Made by a program: the position numbers and the translations under genes. Shown piece after piece: positions 33,434 through 45,819 of a stretch of DNA of 64,000 nucleotides (position 1 is the stretch's first letter; every line of letters starts with the position of its first letter). The stretch lies in assembly GCA_037043015.1 (NCBI GenBank), contig CM073328.1, forward strand, positions 13,861,495 to 13,925,494. The letters are read 5' to 3'. Below the pieces are notes generated by a model, which saw only the letters and a list, made by a program, of their open reading frames with translations, was not told the DNA's origin and did not search any database. Source of the DNA: Bryum argenteum (taxonomy: Eukaryota; Streptophyta; Bryopsida; Bryales; Bryaceae).

Positions 33434-33437
33434 ATAG

Positions 33438-34680
33438 GATGTCACAGAAATAGAGTAGTTTCGATGTGCTTAGAAGACGCAATTCAAGCCTCAAGCGCGA
33501 AGCTACTCTTATCTTTAACCCTGGAACGTCGGAGCGGCCATTTTATGTCCGATGAACAGAACATTTTCACTGTAACCTATTATTGCGGGATGAATTTCAT
33601 TCATGATTTTTGTAATTGGATTTATGAATGATAATAGCATATCATGGAATTCATTTGAGGTCATTTAAGGTATTTCCTAATATCACATGTGGTATGAAAG
33701 TTGAAAGAATGGTTAAAAACAAGTCACCACACAGTGCATTTCTGCAACTTTTTCCTACTTTTATTAAGTCTCAAATTTAGGCAACTAAATGATCTCTTTT
33801 GAGTTCAAGCTCAATTCATAAAATGAATCTTACCAAGTCTTGTTTCTACTCCAAGTTAGAATTTCAAGAAATTCCTAATATCTAGTGATTTCATCGACAC
33901 CTTAAGTTTACATGCCTATAGGGTCTCTTTCTCAATTTTCAAATATAGCATGACACGAAACCATGGATTACACCATGCTATTCTTCACTACAATGTCCCC
34001 TTATTCCAAAAATTTCAGATTTTTTGAAAGTGATTCGTATTTGATATGAATTATTTTTGGTTTTTCTTTGAAAATTCACTTGAATTTCAAATCTTCCCAA
34101 AAAATCTGAAATTTTTACAAAGATATGAAAAGCATGTGATCACATCTACGAAAAATAAAATAAAATATTTTACTTTCAGGTAAAGTGGCGAAATGGAGGA
34201 TTCAGAGTAAGACATATCAAAGTTCAGGCCACGGTTATGGGCTCCGACGTTCTAGGGTTAAGAATAAATGTCGTTCAATATACGGCGGCGTTAGTGTGAA
34301 GCTTCGCCAGTATCGTGTACTTCACCTGTTGCTTCTATATTGGTATTATGGCTTCGCTGGATGTGAAGCTATTGTTCGCCGATTTGAAACTAGGATGCTC
34401 GAAATTTGGAGGTGCGAAGTTTGAATATGTTTTTGGTTGCAGCAGGGACATTGGATTTCTGTGTATCGATTGGTAGCATATTGTAGAGAGCGTGGTGTTG
34501 GAGTTGTGGAAGATGGAAGAAGTAACAGAAGGAGTGGCCAACCTGGGCGTGTACGATACTCACAAGAAGAACCGGATCCAAGTTTCGAACACAAAGAAAC
34601 CGTTATTCTTTTACATGAACGTTCATGGAGCTTTTAGTGCTTTCCCTCAAGTGAAAAGTAACCCAATTCCTGCCTCGTAA
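33438..34680. other. Intergenic, nothing recognised
   Basis: AT-rich sequence. Short open frames at 34185-34680 on both strands have no recognisable composition or motif. Confidence 0.5.
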
Positions 34681-34689
34681 ATAGGAAAG

Positions 34690-34960
34690 TTGGTTCTTTT
34701 TGTTACAAAAGGGAATTGTGCCACATAGGGAATTTTTTTCATATTCCATCCCTCTTGAGAGGGAAAATAAAGAGAGAACATCGATAAGGGAATTTTCTCA
34801 GAAAAGCATCAAAAATCCCACATGGGAAAACCACTTTTTATTCCTTCTTTTCATCTACAGTGGATATTCAATCAACTAGATGTAACGCCAAAAATCCCAC
34901 ATGGGAAAACTACCTTTTATTCCTCAAAAGTGGATATGCAACCGTTTCTGTTTTTCCCAA
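34690..34960. repeat. Repeat with CCCACATGGGAAAA motifs
   Basis: AAAAATCCCACATGGGAAAA occurs at about 34808 and again about 80 bases later. CCACATAGGGAA and related words fill the stretch. A similar region is at 45820-46080. It may be the remains of a terminal repeat of an old retroelement, but no partner or target duplication was found. Confidence 0.35.
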
Positions 34961-35138
34961 AACAGCCTATCATTAGCCAATGCACTATCAAACTTGTATG
35001 TCATATTTGCAGTATGCATGTAACCTACAAAATTGAATCTTTCTACATTCCAAAATTGGTAAATTGACTCACAGCTGCTGACTGACTTCATCTTCCCTGC
35101 TCCACAACTTCTGACTTCAACTTCAAAGCTCCTCAACT

Positions 35139-37589
35139 TCAAAGCTCCTGACTAAATGTCTTCAAATTCACCGCTCCCCGAATGTTTGTTGTCTCGAGAC
35201 GGAGGACCCCACCAGTAGCCATGATTTGTTCAATACCAACCAAATTCACTCTCTCCCTCAAGGCCCACTCAACCACAACGTCTAGGTCATCCATCTTCTG
35301 ATGTTGCGGTGTTGACTTTTTGTCTTTTTTCTTCCGGTTATTTTTGGAAACCATGCCAGCCATGCCGCTGATACCAAGCATGACTTCGTGTCCATTATGG
35401 ACAGCCATGACCTTCATTGCAATGGCTTTTTTGGATGCCAAAGATAGTCTAGGTATTATCTGCATGTTCACGCATGCGGCATGTCATGAATGTTGGAAAA
35501 TAACTGACATGATAGTTTTAAAATGTAAATTATATGCATTTCTTCAAAGAGTGAATGTACCTCTTCAGGCGTAAAAAGCTGATCTTCTGTGGTGATTGTG
35601 CCTGTTGTTTCTTCAGCACATGGTTCCTGCATTTTTTTTAACTCCGCCCTTAATCTGCTTCCATTTATATTTAGTCATTTCAACTCAATAAAATGATTTT
35701 ATATTTTGACTTTTCTTCTTCCAAGGGACCCTAAACCGCAATATTCTGTTCAACTCAAGCCGATAAGTGGTGCGAAGTGTCATGGCACACAAACATGCAA
35801 GTGGCATGGGAAGCATTAAATCATGAAAGATGCCCTGATGACACAAACTTTGCACCCTTTCAAGCCGCATCATCACAAAAGAGTAATGGAAGATAAAAAT
35901 TCACCTTAAGACTTCTTTCTGCGACTCCGATGTGTTGACATGTGTTTGTTGAACCCCGATGTGTTCACATGTGTTTTTCTTGAACCTCCGATGTGTTGAC
36001 ATGTGTTTGTTTGAACCTCCAATGTGGTGACATATGTTTGGTTAACCTCCGATGTGTCGACTAATTCCTGACAACATATTTCTACACAAGTTAAATGTGT
36101 CCACCAACAAAGTGAGCAAAATGACGTATTTTATTCACATGTTACCTGGTCAATTTTAGAATAGCCATCGGCAACTCTAGATGTGGGTGCTTCTTGACCA
36201 ATGGATGCTTGGCTATCAACAAGATGATTCTCATCTTTCACCTGCCAACCAAATACCATCAGTAACCATTTTTTTGTTCGTTTTTAACAAGTGCAATGTT
36301 ATAAACAGAAGAACATACTTGTTTCCATGCACATGTGGGAGTTTTTTCGATCGGTGCACGATTCTTCTCATGCTTGTTATTGTCATGCTTGTACTCTTTA
36401 AACTTTCGATACAAGGCATCTATTCCCATGTAGTGTGTAACAACAGTACCACCTTCCGTGAAGGTCAAACCAGCCAATTCAGGTGCACGAAGAGCCAAGT
36501 AATTCTTCACATCCTCCACTGTTGATTTCTCATATCGCATGTTCCGGTTTAGGTAAGCTGCTGCCCTCTTGTCTGTCATCCAACTTCTAAAAGAGGACAT
36601 ATTCATGTTATAGAGTTTCCATTGGTGTGGAAAGAATTTTCTTAAGTACGCCCTTCCGTACGGTCCATCTTTTGAGGTACCAGAAGGCGGTTTTCCATAG
36701 ATCCGTTCGTATGTAGGCAGGGGAACTTGGAAAGTGCCTTCTTCATCCCGTAAATACAACAACTGTCTCTTTGTCTTCGCCTGTGGTACTACGCCTTCGT
36801 TGTCTAAATCAGCTTCATTGAAGCGATGTGGTGGTACTACGCCTTCGTTGTCTAAATGAGCTTCATTGAAGCGATGTGGTGTGTGATTGTCAACCGGTGC
36901 TTGAAGTCATTGCCTCTTGATATTGAGGACAGGATCCATGCTAGGGAATAACTCCAACATTCTTTTGCGGTTGAAAGACACTCGTTCATTTCTTAGCTTC
37001 TCATATTCGCTGATCTCACCATCTAGAGTGGCTTCTTGGAGTACGACCTTTGTTCCTACACCTATATCACAAATGTAAATTTCATTGAAAAGAAAATCTC
37101 AAAATACGCAAGATGGGAGATATTCATGTGTTAAAAGTAACATTTAATCAATTTAATAAGTGACAATTTAGTTTACCAACTGCTTTAGGTGTTGAAGGCT
37201 CCACTCTCTTCAAAACTCCCTGGTCCTGGTCTTGTATTGATTCTGCAAAGAAAAATTAAAACATTCTCAGATCATTTGTACTATGTGAGCCTATGTAATC
37301 CATCAATGCAGTAATCCATCAATGCAGTAATCCATCAATGATCAATGTAAGATTTTGGTATACCTTGAGCTCGTAACGAAATGGCGTATGTTTTTCCTGC
37401 TTCAAAACAGTCGACACTCAGATCGTCTTCATCACCTTCGAGTATGCTGCCATCGTCCAAAATGACTGCGGATGACTTGAATACCGTCAGCACGTTGGCC
37501 ACTTTCACACGGTTCCTCTCTTCACCAAAGAGGTTAAACTTGAAGGACTCCTTGTCACTCTGGTTGACAAATATCACTTTTGTTGCCAT
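35139..37589 (-). CDS. Multi-exon gene of unknown function
   Basis: An ATG at 37589 opens MATKVIFVNQSDKESFKFNL, a compact 75-residue exon that could be a small beta-grasp-like domain (guess). It ends near 37366 at a good GT. Later pieces with splice signals are 37241-37174 (ESIQDQDQGVLKRVEPSTPK), about 37060-36915 (GEISEYEKLRNERVSFNRKR), about 36900-36323 (LRKFFPHQWKLYNMNMSSFR, SWMTDKRAAAYLNRNMRYEK), 36240-36150, and a final part ending in LKTFSQEL at 35139. The largest piece carries a 16-residue unit twice (HRFNEAHLDNEGVVP). Within the piece before it, one in-frame TGA follows LNIKRQ, so either a small intron is missed or the gene is decaying. No known family. Confidence 0.5.
35918..36060 (-). 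repeat. About 32-bp tandem repeat, four copies
   Basis: The unit CTCCGATGTGTTGACATGTG plus about twelve bases repeats with small differences. It lies between candidate exons of the unknown minus-strand gene and may be part of an exon or of an intron. Confidence 0.75.
36781..36890 (-). repeat. 48-bp direct duplication within a coding exon
   Basis: GTGGTACTACGCCTTCGTTG and the following 28 bases occur twice in succession with two or three differences. The length is a multiple of three, so it adds sixteen residues without shifting the frame of the unknown gene. Confidence 0.85.
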
Positions 37590-37723
37590 GTTGGAAGCAG
37601 CTTGTCAATTCTGCAATCAAAGATGCTTCAGAAAAAGTAAATAAGAGGATGCTTCATTCAATATGTTGAACATGTACACAGCAAATTCATGCAATGCAAG
37701 TATCAAAGCATTGAAATTAATTT

Positions 37724-37726
<3 letters not shown>

Positions 37727-37758
<32 letters not shown>
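37727..37758. repeat. Poly(A) tract, about 32 A
   Basis: A long A run in the upstream region of the unknown gene. A second of about 22 A is near 38419. There is no target duplication to show that either is the tail of a retroposed copy. Confidence 0.9.
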
Positions 37759-37759
<1 letters not shown>

Positions 37760-38779
37760 GCGAGAGAGAAACGCACCTGACTTTTGATAGAGAAACGCAC
37801 CTGACGTTTGATTGTTGATGTCCGAGAGTGCGCTCACCAGCTGAGAACTGCAAATGACACATCAGACCAACGCATGTATTCAGAGATCTGAAAACGTACA
37901 AAATCGCGTGACAGCGTGTTTAAGTAAAACAAAGTGCGACGACTTATCCTCAACAACTCTTAGGGCAACTTTGTTCTGATCCTGCGAACACAAAAAAAAG
38001 CAAAGCTCTTGTCTAGCGCAAGAAACAGTCACACTTGTAAAAATTCCAAATACAGCTAGTGAACTGTGACCAGCATTGCATTCCTATCTTCGTTGATTAG
38101 AAATATTTGAGCCGCAACAAGGTGAGTAACACAACACATTACTGATGCATTATCTTAAGAACTCAACATAATCGAATCTATCACAAATATGGCCTAGTTC
38201 CCTCTGATCTCGACCTATTTCGTGGCATTCAGTGCCTCTTCTCAGCACAAAAGTGCAACCACAAGTATCTCACACTCAGACTTGTTCGAGTGGTGGAAAG
38301 TAGCTCCAGAAAAAACAGGAATTTGTAACACAGTACTAAACACTTAGTTTATGTAAGAACTTTCCAAAATCCCTTCACGCCTCGCTTGCTTAAGCGGTAG
38401 CAGCAGAAACAAGGACAAAAAAAAAAAAAAAAAAAAAAAGAGCACAAAACAGAGACTCCTGATCAGTTCAAAGAAATCACAGAAACACAACGTGAGCTCT
38501 GCCGGAAATCGGATCCGACACTAAGTTGATACACTGTCGCACTTGGCCAACGCTACAATAACACTTGTACAGCCAAACTACTCGCACAAGTACACTTGCT
38601 CAATCTTCACACTTATTCAAGATCAAGCGATCTGGAATGGCAAATACCATAACGAAGAACGCCAACTACTCCAAATCTCTCAAGAGTAAACAAGGTTATC
38701 GACGAATGAAGCTATTAAACAAGATTATCGCGAGGCAACAGCCATGGCGCTGGGGTGAAGGACCGGCAGCAGGAATAGA

Positions 38780-39110
38780 AGAGTGAAGAGTATGGGCAAG
38801 GGAAAGGGGAGGGGAGCCACCATACCCACCCCTAGGCGGAGACGAACTTTACTCCCAGTGGTCACGTCATCTTCCGCCCGGCCCGGGCTCAACCCGGCCC
38901 GTCCTGACAGCCCGGGAAAATAAACTATCCCTGCTTACCGGCCTCGCTCACCGCGCCTCCACCCTTCCCGCCCTCCTCCCGCGCCTTCCTTCCTCCCATT
39001 CCCTGGTCTGCCCCTGCTTCCCTTGTTTTCACTTTGAGAAGGAGAGGATTGGTGATGTTACAGTGCTGTAGAGATTCTACTGGAGAATCAAGCTCAAGAA
39101 TCGCAGGATA
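38780..39110. promoter_or_regulatory. GC-rich probable promoter region
   Basis: GC content rises sharply, with CCCGGCCCGGGC-type words and CCCGCC/CCTCCC runs, followed by a purine-rich leader and spliced-looking exons on the plus strand. It is likely the transcription start region for the unit at 39.1-43.96 kb. No TATA box is evident. Confidence 0.4.
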
Positions 39111-39239
39111 AAGAAGAGAAACCAAAAAATCATGTCTCGCTAAATCACTCAAGGTAATTCTCAGAGCGCTCACGCAGCAAATTACGATTCTTATCAATGC
39201 TTTTCGAAGATTAGAAGGATTGTTAGCGCACTAGGGTTT

Positions 39240-39612
39240 TTACTAGGGTTTAGTTTTTGAAGGAGCTTTTGATAGAAGCTGAAAGATTTTTGTTGCTTGC
39301 AGCCACATCTGTGCGTCGGAATAAACAACGTCTCTCGTGCTTAGGAATGAATGCTTGTAGTAGCAAAAATCGGACCCGAAACGTTTTAAGACCGCGAACA
39401 GCATTGTTACGGAGCTCAATGAGCAACAATGTAAACGAGCCAGTCGCACTACTTTACAGGTTCTAAAATGATCTTCTCCGTTGCTTTTCTCAATTTGCGT
39501 TGCTTGAATTTGTGTGACGAGAAAGCTTTTTCGGTGTTTTTTTTGCAGGCAGTGATCGTTGCAGCAGATGTGAAGCCGAGGTCGCTTGTGGCTAACTTTG
39601 ATAGCGTGAGGT
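39240..39612 (+). CDS. Small 5' exons of unknown product upstream of the transposase
   Basis: One frame (to about 39461) contains MNACSSKNRTRNVLRPRTAL, rich in Arg, Ser and Asn like an organelle-targeting peptide, and ends at CAG-GT. After a T-rich acceptor, 39550-39610 encodes AVIVAADVKPRSLVANFDSV and then GT. The pieces look like the first exons of a host gene. Because the transposase ATG at 40113 sits two bases after a perfect acceptor, these exons may be its spliced leader. Alternatively they are the stump of a host gene cut by the transposon. Confidence 0.35.
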
Positions 39613-40112
39613 AGGATTTCGAATCTCGGCTGCAGGTTTACTCACTTTCTGATCACTTTCCTCATTGTATTGCTTTGCATTTTTGAGTCTTTCTTTTCTC
39701 TCTTTGGATTTGGAAACGTGAGGTCAAGGTTTCTAATCTCGGTTGTAGGTTTACTCATTTTGTTATCGCATTCGTCGTATTGTTTTCCGTTCTTGAGTCT
39801 TTCTTTTCTCTCTTCGGATATGGAAGAGAATCTCGGTTGGAGGTTTACTCACTTTCTAATCACCTTCTTTGTCATATGGCTGTGATTCTCCGCTAAGTTA
39901 TGAGTTTTGCTTCGTTGTGATTCCTCACAGTGATGTGAGTTTCTGCTTTGTTGTAAGTTTTAGCTTTGATACACATGTTTAGTTCTGCATACTTCCATGT
40001 TGAGAATTGTCCAAAACAAACTAGCAATATGCGCAAACACAATCTCCAAGACCGGTACAAATATCTCTCAAGAGAGAAGTCCTGATAGTGTCTTTGGCAT
40101 TCACTTGCAGAG

Positions 40113-43100
40113 ATGGACGACAAAATTCCATGCAGATGTTCTTATTTGTGCCAACATTTTGCACCTTTTGTTAAGTTGGTGCCACGGAGGACATGGTACA
40201 ACCATGATAAACTATCTTCAAAGGGAAAGATTCACCACAGTGTGAGAAGATTGAACTCTACGCAAGGTTTGGCAGCTTTTGGTGGAGCTACAGATACAGT
40301 GCCACAAGTTCAAAATGAACAATCCAATCTCTTAATCTGCTTTTGTCATTTGTGCAATGGGACTCGGAAATGGACCCAAGCAACAATTGATAGACATTAC
40401 AGCTTGGAAAAGATGAGGGCCAACTTAATGGCCATTCCTTCATTATCCCAAGAATCTTGTCAAACTTCAGCAGATGCAAAAGGATTACCTTCCAACGAAG
40501 AAGACTTGTCAAATACGGTTGCAAGTATTTCTTCCCCATTGCAAGCACGAGGACTGGAATGTGAACCCCTAAGCCTGCACGATGCTATTGTGACACAGAT
40601 CATTGACTTGCAAGTGCGTCTCGACAAGTCTCACATGTCTGTTGAGTCCCAAGGCGAGATAATGCAGGCCTTCTTTGGATCCTTCAAAGATCAGCCCCAT
40701 TTGACCAATTCGGGATCTTTGGATTATAGAAACCTTTCGTTGGGAAGGTTGCTATCTTTGGCAGGTCCGGATTGGAATGGGGACTTAGGTGGGGTCCAAG
40801 CTCCCACGACGTGGAAGCAGGTGATGAAAATCTACAGAGGCCTAGGAATGGTGGAAGCTCAAAAGTGGCGGCTTTGCACTGGTGATGATGCAGCAAGCCA
40901 TGCCCTAACCATATTGAAGCCCCATAAAGAAGATCGTTCCGATCTGAAGCTTAACTGTCTTTGCAATCCAAAGTCCCGTGTTAAACATAGACGGGATTGC
41001 CCTGGATGTTGCCAGAAGTGTCCAACATGTGATAAGATGAGAAAAGATATCCTATCATTTGAGTATTTGCCCATAATTGGTATTCTGACTTTCATGTGTT
41101 TGAGTCGCACCTTATGTCATGATTTTTTGGAGTTCTGGAGGAACAAAGATGCATGGAAAGGTTTACCTGAGGATTTCATGCCAAGAAGAATTCAAGAGTT
41201 CTGGGATGGTTCAAAGGTCAGAGAGTATGCAGCATTCTGGGATCCTCAGTTGGAATGGGAGGTCCCAATTGTTTGTCCCAATCCTACGTGCAAACGCAGT
41301 TTTCAAGCTTTTCCGGAGTCCCAGAGATGTGAAGAACTATGTGGCGACAGTTGGAAGAGTAATCTTGGCTTGTACTCATTTCCTTGTTCTGAGTGTTTTA
41401 CTCTTGTGGAGGCACCAAGATGCATACAGAAGGTAAGATTGTGATTTTCATGGGAAAGCTAAATAACATCTTTTTGCATTATGAACTTTTTATACTATCT
41501 AGACTACATTTCTCACTATGTTTTTCTTTTTCATGCATGAAGGGGGATCCAAGACATTTTGCTTTACTTGGCCACTGGGACGGATTTCAGAGCGCAAGGA
41601 CAAGACAACGAGAATCTGTGACACTTGAAGTTGAAATATTGAACACTGGGAAAGTCTCATCATTGGGTCCTATTCCAATTCTTTTCATACCAGCAAGTTC
41701 AGCCAAGCTGATGAAACATGGTAATTCAAGTGTCCAAAATGCTTTCTTAGAACCATTCATTTCAGAATTGGAGGACATGTTTTTAACAGGGTTCCCAGTG
41801 TCTTATGCCTATCCACCACATCTCATCAGTCAACATCTTCAATCACCCGGCTGTACTGATGGAAAGATTAGGTTGCGTGCCATGCTGATGGCTTTCACAG
41901 GAGATGCACCTGCGCAGTGCAAATTTGGAGGTCTTAAGGATGGAGGCTACGGAGGGTGCAGACGGCATCAAGTTTCCATGGAACTAAAAAGAGATGCTTC
42001 CAGTTCTGGGTCAAACTTATTATATTGTAACACTCGAAGAGAAGCTCGCCACCCCCCTCCAGTACGAAGCTGTGAAGACATACAAATTGCAGCATCTCAT
42101 TGGCGAACGCTGCAGTCGGGGAAAGATAGGACAGAAGTAGAGAGGACAGGTGGGGTATCAGGATACTCAATTGCTTGGCGGCTATATCATTTATATGGTT
42201 TTGATATATCCAGAGACTTAGTTTACGACGTAATGCATACCCTGTCTCTCAATATGTTGAAGAAGTATGTGGCATTATTAGTTGAGAGCATGACTACAGT
42301 GGGTCAAATGGGTGAACTTGAAAAGACATTGGCAATAGCTACAAAACACAAACCAAGGGGCTTAGGAGGAAGATGGCCACGGAAACTCCAATCATTGGGA
42401 TACTATAAGGCGGAAGAGTACCAGTTGTTTGTCATGTGGTGCCTCCCGTACATTCTGGATCATCTTGACCTCAAGAGGGATACTGTCCTTGGTGGGGTGG
42501 GATTGATTTTGATTGAGATCTGCAGGTTGTTTTATTCCCATACGCGCAAACATGGTTGGACAGAGGTTGCTATTGACACAGCACGGACCCTTTTAGCAGC
42601 ATGGCGAGTCAGATTGGAAGAAAGTGTTGGGCCGAGTTCTTCACCCCTTGAGCATGTTGCTGGAAGTGGGGAGCTTTTGGATGATGTTTTGAGGCATGGT
42701 TGTCATGACATTTTCTGGTGTTATTCATTTGAGAGACAAGTTTCCAACTATATGGCTATTCCTACAAACCAGAAGTCGAATGAAGTGTCCTACTTGAATT
42801 ATTTCAAACGCTATTTCTTCACCAAGACCTTTTCTTATATCAAGATTGACAAAGATGGCAGGCTACCTCATGGAAGAGCTTTGGAAAAGGTTCATAGCTT
42901 TCTATTTAGATCACGACAGGTATACACTCCAGAGATTGAGATTGCATCATGTTGTAATGATTGGCATGGAGATCGGGTCATTGTGGTACATTCTCAAGTG
43001 ATGGCAAGGAATTTGGCTAAAGTCATTCCGAGTTTGGAGTCATGCCCATGCAAAAGCATGATTACTACGAAAGGGATCTGTGTAGGCCCTAGATGCCCGG

Positions 43101-43960
43101 TTGTGAAACAGGCAACCCGTGTGATGGCAGTCTATTTGGAAGAATTTTGGAGGAAACAGGGGATAATGAACAATGAAAATTCAAGTTTTTTCAACTTGGA
43201 TTTATGTAGACTCAGTTTTGTGTTCATTCAAGGTGTGGAATACCGGGTGAATGACATGGTTTTAGTTGAACCAGATATGGGAGCCACAATGCATTCATGG
43301 ACGTGGAAGGGAAAAATCTTAGCATTCTTCATTCATGAATTCCAAGGAAAAATGCAAGTGTTCTTTGAAGCTGCCTACTTTGAGCAACGAATGGAGGATC
43401 GTGATTCAACAATGCCACTAGTTCATCATATTACAGGGATGCAAATATTAAGTGCTCAACCAAGGGAAACCGTTCTCAGGCCGGTGCAACAACTTATCTA
43501 TAAGTTTATGACCTTTCCAATTCCCCAGAATGAGTATGTGGTGGCATATGAGCTTGAAGACAAAGCACCTAGAACTCATTTGTTAGAGGCTAGACAATCG
43601 GGATGTGTCCCACCTTTCCCAGAATTGGGTGACATCATGCTTGTCAAGCATGAGGATTGGAGGGATGGGGATCCATTTTCATATGCTATTGTCCTTGAAG
43701 TTCATTTACGTAATGACAACATGGAGGCGGACAACAATGAGTCTGTTGTAGGTGGGATTCCAATCGAGATGGATAGTTTGGTAGGCACTGTAGAACTGTG
43801 CCCGTTAACTCGAGTGGGTCCCCGCTCGAGAAAGTTTGTGGAAATGACCGAAGACAAATATAGTTGTTCTTGGCACAAGTTGGTCAAACAGGTGGTCAAA
43901 TTTAATGTTACCAAGCGTCTCCGTGGGCAACCCATTGAGTGGAGAATATTTGACATTTGA
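40113..43960 (+). CDS. tnp2-type (CACTA group) transposase
   Basis: Two exons, 40113-41432 and 41543-43960, join in phase by a 110-base GT-AG intron. They give about 1245 residues without a stop. The N part has paired Cys motifs (CFCHLCNGTRKW, CLCNPKSRVKHRRDCPGCC) that may bind zinc. The central part has the DVMH motif at 42227-42238 and then the LNMLKKY helix, as in TNP2-type transposases, followed by FWCYSFERQVSNYMAIPTNQ, matching the conserved FERxN block of that group. The C part (VFIQGVEYRVNDMVLVEPD) may be a small reader-like domain. The open frame over its whole length suggests recent activity or domestication. No CACTA ends were found around it. Confidence 0.8.
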
Positions 43961-44168
43961 AGATGGGGGCATTTAGGTGAGACTCTTTTGTACTTGAAAG
44001 CTCTCCAAAATATGTACTTCAGTTAAGCTGTTAAGGGCTCTACGCACCTGCAGGTACGAAGAAAAAAAAGGGAGGGTGACCATGGAAGGTGATATCTTCA
44101 CTGTGACTCGGAATCAGCCTCGGAAAGAAATGTATATATTCAGATATGCGAAGAGTTAGAAAATAAAG
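43947..44168 (+). repeat. Transposase 3' tail, first copy
   Basis: It starts at ATATTTGACATTTGAAGATG over the transposase stop codon and runs through GGGCTCTACGCACCTGCAGG to GTTAGAAAATAAAGTT. A second copy follows at 45280-45516. Nearby, AATAAA-like words and a run of A could serve as the 3' end signal. Confidence 0.85.
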
Positions 44169-44233
44169 TTCGGATTCTTGGTGAGTCTTGTTGCTTTCTT
44201 GAATGTGGTTAATCGGTTCTATAATTGTTGCAG

Positions 44234-44945
44234 GCACCTCTTGTAAGGAGACGAGGCTTCATTGTGGGAGGCAGTGGTGGCACAGCTCCATTCTCACTTC
44301 CTTCCATCTCCATGCCTCGGTGAGGGCATACTAATGACTTTTCAGTGTTGTGATTCTTTTTGTGAAGTTTTTTGAGGGCACTTGTAGCTCAGTCAATCTT
44401 TTTCTTGTTGATATCGACCAGTTTTCAGGCTAGTTCACCTCTGCTGAAGGTTGTCGTTTGATGCTTTCGTGGTTTTAGGAGTAACGACTTACCCTCGTTA
44501 GGGGGAGCAGTGAGCCGATTGCAAAGCTGGTTACCTCAAGCGAGGCAAGATCCTACCGCACAAGATGATATGTTGTTCCAGGGGTAGTATTCAACAATTG
44601 AGCAACCCAGTTACCAATCCGGTTAGTCAATTGCAACCACGTTCGCTTTTATTGCTTCAAATCATGAGGCAGCTTCGTTTACCACCTTTACCCTATTGAA
44701 AATTTAGTAATTTATGCAGGAGGCAAAGGTTGATAGCACTGCAGTTGCGAGCCTTATCGCCATGGGTTTCGATAAGGTAACACTTTGATTCTCTTTAGAA
44801 TTCTAATGTTCACTCTTATTCTGTGGTTTTCTTATGAACAATGGGATTAGGAATTTTTAACGAGATCGGATTGTGGGTGCAGACTGTAGCATCAAATGCT
44901 TTTATTGCTTCTCAGGGAGATGTTGCGATGGCAGTGATATGTTGA
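44234..44945 (+). pseudogene. C-terminal exons of an RBL15-like rhomboid/UBA protein
   Basis: Exon 44234-44319 (APLVRRRGFIVGGSGG...) joins in phase to 44479-about 44583 (GGAVSRLQSWLPQARQD). Exons 44720-44776 (EAKVDSTAVASLIAMGFDK) and 44883-44945 (TVASNAFIASQGDVAMAVIC, stop) form a UBA ubiquitin-binding domain. Order and motifs match the tail of plant rhomboid-like protein 15: an RRPKFI-type segment, the SWLPQ segment, then UBA. The membrane rhomboid part, expected upstream, is absent; the transposase gene is there instead. The join at 44583 is not clean. This is therefore a gene fragment, possibly captured by the transposon. Confidence 0.65.
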
Positions 44946-45279
44946 GCTCTGAAGAATGAGGCGTGGATTGTCTTCACATTTCAGTTTGGTGTGGTTTGAG
45001 CTTAAATTTTGAACTTGGTACATACACGGTGAACCCATCTTGACTCACTTTTTTATCTTGTATGTCACTGTTGAGTAGTATGATAACCGGTCTTTCGGGT
45101 TCACTTTGTAAGTGATACTGATTCAAGGTAGAAATGGCCTCTTTTTTGAGTGTGCTGTAATACAGGGAGATTTTGAATTCTATAACATTGATATGCTAAC
45201 GTACTTCTGAAGGTGGGAATGCTTTTAGAATTTCATGTCATTTGAATCAACAGAATTTGACTCTTTCAAGATGTGCTTT

Positions 45280-45516
45280 ATATTTGACATTTGAAGATGA
45301 GGGCATTTAGAATGAGACTCTTTTGTACTCCAAAATATGTACTTCAGTTAAGTTGTTATGGGCTCTTCGCACCTGCAGGTACAAAGAAAAAAAGGGAGGG
45401 TGATAAGAAATAAGCTCTTCAGACCATGGAAGGTGATAACTTCACTGTGATTCGGAATCAGCCTCGGAAAGAAATGTATAGCTTCAGATATGCGAAGAGT
45501 TAGAAAATAAAGTTTG
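45280..45516 (+). repeat. Transposase 3' tail, second copy
   Basis: It repeats 43947-44168 with about 90 percent identity by eye. It begins at the same word (ATATTTGACATTTGAAGATG) and ends at GTTAGAAAATAAAGTT. About 25 extra bases occur in the middle. The two copies bracket the rhomboid/UBA exons. Confidence 0.85.
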
Positions 45517-45819
45517 GAACGATTGTTATCTCCTCCATCTTCCGAATCTGTTGATTTCAACATAAGCGGAGTGCAAGTTGCAAATTGTGCCTTGAAAGGG
45601 GATTTAACTTTATTTCATGCAAAAACATGTCAAAAACAGGTCTGCAAAAACACTAGCTGCATGCTGTGGGAGTGGTAATTGTTGCAGAGACATCATTCTT
45701 ACCAAATACCGCGTGCTTGTATGAACATGAAATTTGTAACTGCGGTGTTAACTAGTTGATGAATCACTTATTTTTTATCTGACTTTTCGGCTCCTTGAAC
45801 ATGTTTTGCTTCATCTTTG

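Noticed and set aside
38925-39197. Minus-strand 90-residue frame in the GC-rich promoter
   Set aside because: Low-complexity Gly/Glu/Lys composition explained by GC-rich promoter DNA.
39240-44945. One host gene joining the 39-kb exons directly to the UBA exons
   Set aside because: Exon phases at 39612 and 44234 do not match, and the segments do not resemble parts of one known protein.
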